NCBI GenBank assembly: GCA_016218905.1 | Contig: JACRCS010001079.1 | Span: 1-20,029, forward strand | Direction of reading: 5' to 3' | Length of the DNA: 20,029 bases | DNA from: Deltaproteobacteria bacterium | GTDB lineage: Bacteria > Desulfobacterota_C > Deferrisomatia > Deferrisomatales > JACRMM01 | Shown: positions 1-6,700 of the stretch, one piece after another | How the letters are laid out: each line of letters starts with the position of its first letter | Numbering within the stretch: the stretch's first letter is position 1 | Made by a program: the position numbers and the translations under genes | Notes under the pieces: model-generated | The model's database searches: none | The model's input: the letters and a program-made list of their open reading frames with translations, nothing else | Told to the model about the DNA's origin: nothing

Positions 1-126
1 GCCCCGCTCGAGGTGCTCGGGTTCATCGGCAACGTGGTCGGCGCGCTGGCGGTCGAGATCCTCGGCAACCAGAAGTCGATCGATCGGCAGGGCGTACAGA
101 AGTACGCCACGGCGCTGATGAAATGA
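1..126 (+). CDS. PfkB-family sugar kinase, C-terminal fragment (5' end outside window)
   Basis: Only the last 41 residues are present, in frame 1 from the window edge to the TGA at 124-126. The tail contains GFIGNVVGALAVEILGNQKS, which resembles the final helix of PfkB/ribokinase-type carbohydrate kinases, including the kinase domain of HldE-like heptose kinases. The catalytic GAGD motif would lie upstream and cannot be checked. The stop overlaps the next start (ATGA at 123-126), so the gene is part of the same operon. A sugar kinase two genes before a GmhA-like isomerase fits phosphorylation of a heptose or similar sugar. The family call rests on a short tail and on context; another helical C-terminus is possible. 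Confidence 0.55.
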   Translation, partial: APLEVLGFIGNVVGALAVEILGNQKSIDRQGVQKYATALMK

Positions 127-1118
127 AGCAAGACCGGGCGCGGTTCCCCGCCTTCGACCGAAGTCGCCTGGTGGTGAGGCCCCTGGCCGAGCGCAGGCAC
201 GACCTGGACCTGTCGGCGGTGCTGCCGCTCGCGCCGTCCGCCGAGGTGCACCCCTCGCTGGCCGCCGTGGCGGAGCGGATCGTGGCGGCGAGGGCGTCGG
301 GCTCGGCGGTGATCCTGATGATGGGGGCCCACGTGATCCGGGCCGGCGTCCAGCAGTTCCTCATCGATCTGCTCGAGAAGGGCTACGTCGACTGCCTCGC
401 GATGAACGGCGCCGGCGTCATCCACGACTACGAGTTCGCCCGGATCGGCGCCACGACCGAGAGCGTCGCCGCCTATATCCGGGATGGGCGCTTCGGGCTC
501 TGGGGCGAGACCGGGGAGATCAACGACGTCGTCGCCCGGACGGCTGGGGACGGGCTCGGCCTCGGGGAGGCGGTGGGGAGGGCGATCGAGGAGGGCCCGG
601 CCGGGCGCTTCCCGAACCGGGCGATCAGCGTCCTCGCGGCGGGTTGGCGGCTCGGGATCCCGGTGACCGTCCACGTCTCCATCGGCTGCGACATCGTCCA
701 CGAGCTGCCCAACTGCGACGGTGCCGCCTACGGGCAGGCGAGCTACACGGACTTCCTGCGGTTCGCCGGCGTCCTCGAGCACGCGGAGGGGGGCGTGGTC
801 ATGAACTTCGGGAGCGCCGTCATGGGCCCCGAGGTCTACCTGAAGGCGCTCGCCATGGTCCGCAACGTGGCCCGGCAGGAGAGCAGGGCGGTCGCCGACC
901 TGACCACCCTCGTCTGCGACCTCGTCGAGCTCCCCGCGGACTACGGCACCGAGGCCCGCAAGGACGACCCCTTCTACTACTTCCGCCCCTGGAAGACGAT
1001 CTTGGTCCGGACCGTGGCCGACGGGGGGCGAAGCTATTACGTGCGCGGGCGTCACCGCGACACCATTCCGCAGCTCTGGACGGCCATTCACTCGTTTGCC
1101 AAGGAGGGCAGACCATGA
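123..1118 (+). CDS. Deoxyhypusine synthase-like protein of a sugar operon
   Basis: This is a 331-residue protein with no signal peptide. Its middle resembles deoxyhypusine synthase (DHS): a GAHVIRAGVQQFLIDLLEKG segment followed by VDCLAMNGAGVIHDYE matches the DHS block that ends in a glycine-rich 'GA..HD' turn. Near the C-terminus, RPWKTILVRT places Lys291 where DHS carries its active-site lysine (the human 'WGKI' lysine). The DHS glycine-rich block before that lysine looks altered here (MNFGSAVMGPEVYL). Bacteria lack eIF5A, so true hypusine formation is unlikely; bacterial members of this fold use other amines or have unknown roles. The start ATG overlaps the kinase stop and the stop overlaps the SIS gene start. 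The fold call is fairly good; substrate and reaction are unknown. A role in attaching or forming an amine or aminoalkyl group in the glycan pathway is only a guess. Confidence 0.6.
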   Translation: MKQDRARFPAFDRSRLVVRPLAERRHDLDLSAVLPLAPSAEVHPSLAAVAERIVAARASGSAVILMMGAHVIRAGVQQFLIDLLEKGYVDCLAMNGAGVIHDYEFARIGATTESVAAYIRDGRFGLWGETGEINDVVARTAGDGLGLGEAVGRAIEEGPAGRFPNRAISVLAAGWRLGIPVTVHVSIGCDIVHELPNCDGAAYGQASYTDFLRFAGVLEHAEGGVVMNFGSAVMGPEVYLKALAMVRNVARQESRAVADLTTLVCDLVELPADYGTEARKDDPFYYFRPWKTILVRTVADGGRSYYVRGRHRDTIPQLWTAIHSFAKEGRP

Positions 1119-1741
1119 CCAGCTGGCTCGAGAACGCTCAGGAGATCGGCCGAATCCTCTCCCGCTGCTCCATTCGCGACGAATTCGGGGCGGAGCTCCA
1201 GCCCGACTCGGCTTTCGACCGGTGGCAGGCGGCGACGGCCCGGGCCCGGGCCGACGGACGGACCGTCTACCTCATCGGGAACGGGGCGAGCGCCTCCATG
1301 GCGAGCCACGTGGCCGCGGACCTGGCGAAGAACGCCCACGTGCATACCGAGGTCTTCTCCGACCTGGCGCTCTTGACCGCCATCGCCAACGACCTCTGCT
1401 ACGAGGAGGTCTTCGCGGAGCCGCTCCGGCGCCGGATGCGCCGAGGCGACCTGCTCGTGGCGATCTCGAGCTCCGGCCGCTCCCCGAACATCCTTCGGGC
1501 CGCTTCGGAGGCCAAGGACCTCGGGGGCTTCGTCGTGACGCTCTCGGCCATGCGGGCGGACAACCCGCTCCGGCTCCGGGGGATGCTCAACTGCTACGTG
1601 CCCGCCGAGACCTACGGCCTCGCGGAGACCTGCCACGCGGGGGTCCTCCACCACTGGATCGACCTGATGACGGCGAGCCTGCGGGAGACGGACGAGCGCG
1701 CGGAGCGGGCCCTCGAGTGGGTCGCTGCGCCGCCCGGATGA
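1115..1741 (+). CDS. SIS-domain phosphosugar isomerase, GmhA-like
   Basis: This 208-residue protein has the phosphoheptose isomerase layout. It carries a phosphate-binding loop IGNGASASMASH at about residues 54-65, a serine-rich second loop AISSSGRSPNI, and a C-terminal E-x2-H-x4-H cluster (Glu171, His174, His179). In E. coli GmhA the metal/catalytic pair is His61-x3-Glu65; here the equivalent is His65-x3-Asp69, so the general base is shortened to Asp. The family converts sedoheptulose 7-phosphate to D-glycero-D-manno-heptose 7-phosphate in the cytoplasm. The divergent active site allows a different ketose phosphate. Start ATG overlaps the upstream stop by 4 bases. Together with the kinase fragment at the window start it suggests a heptose-like precursor branch. 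Confidence 0.75.
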   Translation: MTSWLENAQEIGRILSRCSIRDEFGAELQPDSAFDRWQAATARARADGRTVYLIGNGASASMASHVAADLAKNAHVHTEVFSDLALLTAIANDLCYEEVFAEPLRRRMRRGDLLVAISSSGRSPNILRAASEAKDLGGFVVTLSAMRADNPLRLRGMLNCYVPAETYGLAETCHAGVLHHWIDLMTASLRETDERAERALEWVAAPPG

Positions 1742-1773
1742 ACGGGCCAAGGAAGGGTCCCCTCCCGGGGGCT

Positions 1774-1782
1774 GAGGAAGGA
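1774..1782 (+). promoter_or_regulatory. Ribosome binding site deciding a TTG start
   Basis: GAGGAAGGA lies six bases before the in-frame TTG at 1789. The alternative ATG at 1738 overlaps the previous stop but has no Shine-Dalgarno-like sequence before it, so this site favours the TTG start. Confidence 0.55.
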
Positions 1783-1788
1783 ATTGAC

Positions 1789-2859
1789 TTGAAGGACCGG
1801 TTCCGCATTGACGGCCACAAGCTCCACTTCCACGTCGACCGCCTCGCCGCCTGGCAGGCGGGCGAGCTGATCGCTCCCATCTACCTCGAGGTGAGCCCTT
1901 CGGGCGGCTGCAATCACCGCTGCCGCTTCTGCGCGTTCGACTACCTGGAATACCGGGGCCGGTTCCTCGACGGCGACGTGCTCAAGGAGCGGCTGACGGA
2001 GATGGGCCGCCTCGGCGTGCGGAGCATCATGTACGCCGGAGAGGGGGAGCCGTTCCTCCACCCCCGCATCGGCGAGATCATCGAGCACACGAAGGCCTCC
2101 GGGATCGACGTGGGCATCACCACCAACGGCGTCCTCCTCACCCCCGCGCTCGCCGACCGTATCCTCGGCGCCTGCGAGTGGATCAAGGTCAGCATCAACG
2201 GGCCGACGCCGGAGCTCTACGCCGCCGTCCACCGCACCTCCGCCGACGACTACGGCCGCGTCCTCGAGAACCTGGCCTACGCCGCCGAGGAGCGGCGGCG
2301 TAGGGGGCACCGCTGCGCGCTGGGCATGCAGATGCTCCTCCTGCCCGAGAACGCCGGGGAGGTCGGGGTGCTCGCCCGGGCGGCCCGGGACGCCGGCGTC
2401 GACTACCTGGTGATCAAGCCGTACTCCCACAACCCCCAGAGCCGGACCCAGGAGTTCCGGGGGATCCAGTACGCGGACTACCTCCACCTGGCCGACGAGC
2501 TCGCGGCCTACCGGACCGAGAGCTTCCAGGTGATCTTCCGCGCCCACACCATGAAGAAGCTCGAGGAGCGGGAGCGCGGCTACGACCGCTGTCTCGCGCT
2601 GCCCTTCTGGGCGTACCTCGACTCGGCGGGGGAGCTCTGGGGCTGCTTCTCGCATCTCGGGGAGGAGAGGTTCCGCTACGGCAACGTCCTCGCCGGCGGC
2701 TTCGAGGCTGTCTGGAGGGGGCCGAGGAGAGTCGAGCTCCTCTCCTGGGCGGAGCGGGAGCTGGACGCGGGCTCGTGCCGGCGCAACTGCCGCATGGACG
2801 AACCCAACCGCTACCTCTGGGAGCTCCGGCATCCGCCGGAGCACGTCAACTTCATCTGA
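1789..2859 (+). CDS. Radical SAM protein with SPASM/twitch-like C-terminus
   Basis: A 356-residue protein if started at TTG 1789, where residues begin (L/M)KDRFRIDGHKLHFH; an in-frame ATG at 1738 would add 17 residues of low-complexity sequence. The start is chosen for its strong ribosome binding site. The radical SAM motif CNHRCRFC gives Cys41, Cys45 and Cys48 as ligands of the [4Fe-4S] cluster that cleaves S-adenosylmethionine. It is followed by a typical GEGEPFLHP stretch of the SAM-binding region. The C-terminal part has further cysteines (YDRCLALPF, LWGCFSH, SCRRNC) and a GNVLAGGFEAVW segment characteristic of SPASM or twitch domains that hold an auxiliary cluster. Such proteins modify peptides or small molecules. 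Placement before E1 and methyltransferase genes suggests sugar or glycan-precursor chemistry. The substrate is unknown. Confidence 0.85.
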   Translation: MKDRFRIDGHKLHFHVDRLAAWQAGELIAPIYLEVSPSGGCNHRCRFCAFDYLEYRGRFLDGDVLKERLTEMGRLGVRSIMYAGEGEPFLHPRIGEIIEHTKASGIDVGITTNGVLLTPALADRILGACEWIKVSINGPTPELYAAVHRTSADDYGRVLENLAYAAEERRRRGHRCALGMQMLLLPENAGEVGVLARAARDAGVDYLVIKPYSHNPQSRTQEFRGIQYADYLHLADELAAYRTESFQVIFRAHTMKKLEERERGYDRCLALPFWAYLDSAGELWGCFSHLGEERFRYGNVLAGGFEAVWRGPRRVELLSWAERELDAGSCRRNCRMDEPNRYLWELRHPPEHVNFI

Positions 2860-2915
2860 TGGACTCGGGGCTAGGCGTGCTCGCCGCGCAACTCTCTTCA
2901 GGAGCGCAGGGATCC

Positions 2916-3905
2916 ATGAGTGAAACCGTCCGCAAGCGCCTTCTGCACGAGATGACGCGCATCCGCCTCGTGGAGGAGGCGATCGCCGACCTCTACCCCC
3001 GGCAGGAGATGCGCTGTCCCGTGCACCTGTGCATCGGGCAGGAGGCCGTCTCCGCCGGCGTCTGCGCGGCCCTTCGCGCCGACGACTACGTGATGAGCAC
3101 CCACCGCTCCCACGGCCACTATCTGGCCAAGGGCGGAGCTCTCAAGCCGATGATGGCGGAGCTCCACGGCAAAGCGACGGGCTGCTGCCGGGGGAAGGGC
3201 GGTTCGATGCACCTCGTGGACCTCTCGAGCGGCTTCCTGGGCGCGACGCCGATCGTCGGCAGCTCGATCCCGATCGCCGTCGGAGCCGCCTTCGGCACGG
3301 TCATGCGCGGGGAGGACCGGGTGACCGCGGTCTTCTTCGGCGACGGCGCCACCGAGGAGGGGACCTTCTGCGAGAGCCTCAACTTCGCGGCGCTGAAGCG
3401 GCTCCCGGTGGTCTTCGTCTGCGAGAACAACCACTTCTCCGTCTACTCGCCGCTTTCGGTGCGGCAGCCCGAGGGGCACCGGATCGCCACGGTCGCTCGG
3501 GGGCACGGGGTCGAGGCGTTCCAGGGCGACGGCAACGATGCGGTGGAGGTCCACGACCTGGCCCGCCGGGCGGTCGAGAAGGCCCGAAGCGGGGGCGGGC
3601 CCACGTTCCTCGAGTTCGAGACATACCGGTGGCGGGAGCACTGCGGCCCCAACTTCGACGACGACCTCGGATACCGGGGGAAGGCGGACGCCGACCGGTG
3701 GCGGTGCCGCTGCCCCGTCGACCGGCTCCGGAGCGAGCTCCTGGCGGCCGGAGAAGCCACGGCTGAGGAAGTCGAGGCGATGGAGGCCCGCATCCGCGCG
3801 GAGGTGGAGGAGGCGGTCGCGTTCGCCGCGGAGAGCCCCTTCCCCTCCGAGGACACCCTCGTCGAAGACCTCTTTGCGCCCTCGCCCTCGGAGGCGTGCC
3901 GATGA
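2916..3905 (+). CDS. Thiamine-diphosphate-dependent dehydrogenase E1 component, alpha subunit
   Basis: This 329-residue protein is close to the usual length of pyruvate or acetoin dehydrogenase E1 alpha. The thiamine diphosphate motif runs from Gly142-Asp143-Gly144 (FFGDGATEEG) to Asn171-Asn172 (CENNHF), the canonical GDG-x(about 26)-NN spacing. Family signatures around it include HLCIGQEAVSAGV near the N-terminus, STHRSHGHYLAKGG, and GKGGSMH. The family decarboxylates a 2-oxoacid and passes the two-carbon or acyl unit to a lipoyl group. Start ATG 2916 is preceded by a weak purine-rich site. The stop overlaps the beta-subunit start, as expected for subunits made in equal amounts. No E2 or E3 gene accompanies the pair. 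In antibiotic octose pathways (avilamycin, kosinostatin) such orphan E1 pairs are proposed to add a two-carbon branch to a ketosugar; that role is inferred here. Confidence 0.85.
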   Translation: MSETVRKRLLHEMTRIRLVEEAIADLYPRQEMRCPVHLCIGQEAVSAGVCAALRADDYVMSTHRSHGHYLAKGGALKPMMAELHGKATGCCRGKGGSMHLVDLSSGFLGATPIVGSSIPIAVGAAFGTVMRGEDRVTAVFFGDGATEEGTFCESLNFAALKRLPVVFVCENNHFSVYSPLSVRQPEGHRIATVARGHGVEAFQGDGNDAVEVHDLARRAVEKARSGGGPTFLEFETYRWREHCGPNFDDDLGYRGKADADRWRCRCPVDRLRSELLAAGEATAEEVEAMEARIRAEVEEAVAFAAESPFPSEDTLVEDLFAPSPSEACR

Positions 3906-4957
3906 CGCGGAAGCTCAAGTACTCCCAGGCCGTCAACGAAGCGATCGACCAGTGCATGGCCCGGGACCCGTCGGTCTACACCATGGGCCTCGGAGTCCCC
4001 GATCCGAAAGGCGTCTTCGGAACGACCCTGGGGCTCCTGGAGAAGCACGGCAGCGCCCGCGTGCTCGACATGCCGGCCTCCGAAAATGCGATGACCGGGG
4101 TCGCGCTCGGCTCGGCGCTCGTCGGCATGAGGCCGATCCTCAGCCACCAGCGGGTCGACTTCTGCCTGCTCGCCCTGGACCAGATCGCCAACCAGGCGGC
4201 GAACTGGCGGTACATGTTCGGCGGTCGGCATAAGGTCCCGCTGGTCATTCGCCTGATCGTCGGCCGCGGCTGGGGCCAGGGGCCGCAGCACTCCCAGAGC
4301 CTCCATGCGTGGTTCGCGCACGTGCCCGGGCTGAAGGTGGTGATGCCGTCGGACCCGTACGACGCCAAGGGCCTGATGGTCTCGGCGGTGGAAGACGATA
4401 ACCCCGTGATCTTCCTCGAGCACCGCTGGCTGCACGAGCGCGTCGGTCACGTGCCCGAGGAGCTCTACCGCGTTCCGCTCGGGCCGCCGAAACGGGTGCG
4501 GGAAGGCACCGACGTCACCCTCGTGGCGATCTCCTACATGAACGTAGAGGCGCTTCGCGCGGCCGAGCTCCTCGAAGAGGAGGGCGTGAGCGCCGAGGTG
4601 ATCGACCTGCGGTGCCTCAATCCCCTGGAGGACGCGCCGATCCTGGAGTCGGTGCGCAAGACGGGGGCCCTGGTCGTGCTCGACACCGCCTGGACCCGGG
4701 GGGGCTTCGGCGCGGAAGTGGCGTGTCGCGTGGCGGAGAAGGCGTTCGGCGCCCTCAAGAGGCCGCCCGTGCGCATCGCTCTCCCGGACCTGCCGACCCC
4801 TACGAGCCCGGCGCTCTCCGCCCACTACTATCCGCGGTCGCCCCAGGTGGTCGCGGCGGTCCGCCGGCTCCTCGGCCTCGAGGGCCGCCCGGAGGTGGCC
4901 TGGCGCGGCAACGTACCCCTGGACGTACCCGATGTGGGCCTCTACGGCCCGTTCTAG
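3902..4957 (+). CDS. Thiamine-diphosphate-dependent dehydrogenase E1 component, beta subunit
   Basis: This 351-residue protein is the partner of the preceding alpha subunit; E1 functions as an alpha2beta2 tetramer. The DMPASENAMTGVALGSA motif contains Glu61, the conserved glutamate that contacts the aminopyrimidine ring of thiamine diphosphate. Other family blocks are VDFCLLALDQIANQAANWRY, GRGWGQGPQHSQSLHAWFAH and PGLKVVMPSDPYDAKGL. The transketolase C-terminal domain follows (VTLVAISYMNVEALRAAELL, EVIDLRCLNPL). The ATG at 3902 overlaps the alpha-subunit stop; a GTG at 3896 in the same frame is less likely. After the stop there is a 35-base gap before the methyltransferase. Enzyme class is clear; 2-oxoacid and acceptor are not. 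Confidence 0.87.
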   Translation: MTRKLKYSQAVNEAIDQCMARDPSVYTMGLGVPDPKGVFGTTLGLLEKHGSARVLDMPASENAMTGVALGSALVGMRPILSHQRVDFCLLALDQIANQAANWRYMFGGRHKVPLVIRLIVGRGWGQGPQHSQSLHAWFAHVPGLKVVMPSDPYDAKGLMVSAVEDDNPVIFLEHRWLHERVGHVPEELYRVPLGPPKRVREGTDVTLVAISYMNVEALRAAELLEEEGVSAEVIDLRCLNPLEDAPILESVRKTGALVVLDTAWTRGGFGAEVACRVAEKAFGALKRPPVRIALPDLPTPTSPALSAHYYPRSPQVVAAVRRLLGLEGRPEVAWRGNVPLDVPDVGLYGPF

Positions 4958-4992
4958 CCGCGCTCTCGGCTGCGGCGACTGAGGAGCAGACC

Positions 4993-5655
4993 ATGGCCTA
5001 TCTCGACTTCATCTCGCCGGTGCACAGGAGCACCAAGCGGGACTACCTCGCCCGGGTGACCGAGTTTCCCAAGGCCGAGGCGGCCAGGATCGCCAAGCGG
5101 TTCGACTTCGACTACTGGGACGGCGACCGGAAGTTCGGCTACGGCGGCTACCGTTACGACGGCCGGTGGCGGCCGATGGCCGACGCCCTGGCCCGCCACT
5201 ACGGCCTCAAGCCCGGCGACCGGATCCTCGACGTGGGGTGCGGGAAGGGCTTCCTCCTCTACGAGCTCACCCAGGCCGTGCCGGGCGTCGAGGTCGCCGG
5301 GATCGACGTGTCCGAGTACGCCATCGCCAACGCCAAGGAAGAGGTGAAGCCCTTCCTCCAGGTGGGAAACGCGGTGCAGCTCCCGTTCGGGACGGGCTCG
5401 TTCGACTTCGTCGTCTCCCTCAACGTGCTCCACAACCTCTTCTGCTACGACCTCGATGCGGCGCTGCGGGAGATCGAGCGGGTGGGACGGAAGGACAAGT
5501 ACATCGTCGTGGAGTCATACCGGAACGAGGAGGAGCGCGTGAACCTGCTCTACTGGCAGCTCACGTGCGAGTGCTTCTTCACCCCGGCCGAGTGGGAGTG
5601 GTTCTACCGCAACGCCGGCTACTCCGGCGACCACGGCTTCATCTACTTCGAGTAG
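4993..5655 (+). CDS. Class I SAM-dependent methyltransferase
   Basis: A 220-residue cytoplasmic protein. Motif I, ILDVGCGKG, lies at residues 78-86. It is followed by an acidic-loop segment VAGIDVSEYAI that binds the ribose of S-adenosylmethionine, then by a motif IV-like FDFVVSLNVLHNL. The N-terminal extension is rich in aromatic residues and arginine (FDFDYWDGDRKFGYGGYRYD), which I believe is shared by methyltransferases of polysaccharide loci. A GAGGAG site at 4981 supports the ATG at 4993. The product likely methylates a sugar or sugar nucleotide of this operon, by O-, N- or C-transfer; the sequence does not say which. The next gene starts four bases after its stop. Confidence 0.82.
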   Translation: MAYLDFISPVHRSTKRDYLARVTEFPKAEAARIAKRFDFDYWDGDRKFGYGGYRYDGRWRPMADALARHYGLKPGDRILDVGCGKGFLLYELTQAVPGVEVAGIDVSEYAIANAKEEVKPFLQVGNAVQLPFGTGSFDFVVSLNVLHNLFCYDLDAALREIERVGRKDKYIVVESYRNEEERVNLLYWQLTCECFFTPAEWEWFYRNAGYSGDHGFIYFE

Positions 5656-5659
5656 GGCG

Positions 5660-6700
5660 ATGAAGGCGGCGATCCTGGTCGAACAAAATCGGCCCCTGGA
5701 GCTGGCGGAGGTCGAGATGCCCGCGCGCCTCGGCGAGGGGCAGGTGCGGGTGCGGGTCCGCTACAGCGGCATCTGCGGTTCCCAGCTGGGGGAGATCGAC
5801 GGCGTCAAAGGGCCCGACCGCTTCCTTCCCCACCTGCTCGGCCACGAGGGGGCCGGCGTGGTGCTGGAGATCGGGAGCGGCGTGCGGACCGTGAAGCCGG
5901 GTGACCGGGTGGTCCTTCACTGGATGAAGGGAGACGGCAAGGAGGCCGACCCCCCGGCCTACCGTTGGCGCGGCCGCGCGCTCAACGCGGGCTGGGTGAC
6001 GACGTTCAACGAGCTCGCGGTCGTCTCCGAGAACCGGGTCACGCCGATTCCGGACCATCTCCCGCTGGACCTCGCCGCCCTCTTCGGCTGCGCGGTGACG
6101 ACGGGCTTCGGGGTCGTGACGAACGACGCCGGGCTCAGGATCGGCGAATCGATCGCGGTCTTCGGCGCGGGCGGCGTGGGCCTGAACGTGATCCAGGCCG
6201 CCGCGATGACCAGCGCCCACCCGATCATCGGCGTGGACCTCCACGACGCCAAGCTCGAGCTGGCGGCCCGCCTCGGCGCCACCGCCACCGTGAACTCGTC
6301 CCTGCGCGACGCGCGAGAGGCGATCCTGGAGCTGACCGGCGGCGAGGGAGTGGACGTGGCGGTGGACAACACGGGCCAGCCCCGGGTGATCGAGCTCGCC
6401 TACGAGCTGACGAAACCCCGCGGGCGGACCGTCCTCGTCGGCGTCCCGCGGAAGGGCAATCCCGTCTCGATCTACTCGCTGCCCCTCCACTTCGGGAAGG
6501 TCCTCAAGGGCTCCCACGGCGGTGACGCGGACCCCGCCGCAGACATCCCCCGCTACGTCCGGCTCTTCGAGGCCGGGAAGCTCCGCCTCGGCGACCTGGT
6601 CACTGAGCGCTTCCCGCTGGAGCGGATCAACGAGGCCATCGGCCGCATGCGCTCCGGCGCCGTGGCCGGCCGCTGCCTGATCGACATGGGTGAGCCGTGA
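5660..6700 (+). CDS. Zinc-dependent alcohol dehydrogenase-like protein (MDR family)
   Basis: This 346-residue protein has the two MDR domains. The GroES-like N-terminal domain carries the catalytic zinc ligands Cys39 (SGICGSQ), His62 with Glu63 (LLGHEGAG) and Cys144 (LFGCAVTTG). The Rossmann domain has VFGAGGVGLNVIQAA from about residue 167 for NAD(P) binding. The loop that in many relatives carries four structural-zinc cysteines has none here (WMKGDGKEADPPAYRWRG), so structural zinc is absent. The family interconverts alcohols and ketones. In this operon an oxidation or reduction of a sugar carbon, or of a two-carbon branch placed by the E1 pair, is plausible. The stop overlaps the next gene, which starts at GTG within GTGA. 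Confidence 0.83.
   Translation: MKAAILVEQNRPLELAEVEMPARLGEGQVRVRVRYSGICGSQLGEIDGVKGPDRFLPHLLGHEGAGVVLEIGSGVRTVKPGDRVVLHWMKGDGKEADPPAYRWRGRALNAGWVTTFNELAVVSENRVTPIPDHLPLDLAALFGCAVTTGFGVVTNDAGLRIGESIAVFGAGGVGLNVIQAAAMTSAHPIIGVDLHDAKLELAARLGATATVNSSLRDAREAILELTGGEGVDVAVDNTGQPRVIELAYELTKPRGRTVLVGVPRKGNPVSIYSLPLHFGKVLKGSHGGDADPAADIPRYVRLFEAGKLRLGDLVTERFPLERINEAIGRMRSGAVAGRCLIDMGEP

Noticed and set aside
123..1118. True deoxyhypusine synthase acting on a translation factor
   Set aside because: eIF5A is not known in bacteria, and the glycine-rich block before the lysine departs from DHS; the sugar operon context points elsewhere.
3896..3901. GTG as start of the E1 beta gene
   Set aside because: The ATG at 3902 overlaps the alpha-subunit stop in the operon's usual ATGA form and matches the family N-terminus better.
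4956..4976. Small inverted repeats at the E1 beta stop (AGCCG with CGGCT, or GCCGC with GCGGC)
   Set aside because: Five-base stems are expected by chance in such GC-rich sequence, the two versions exclude each other, and no T-run follows.
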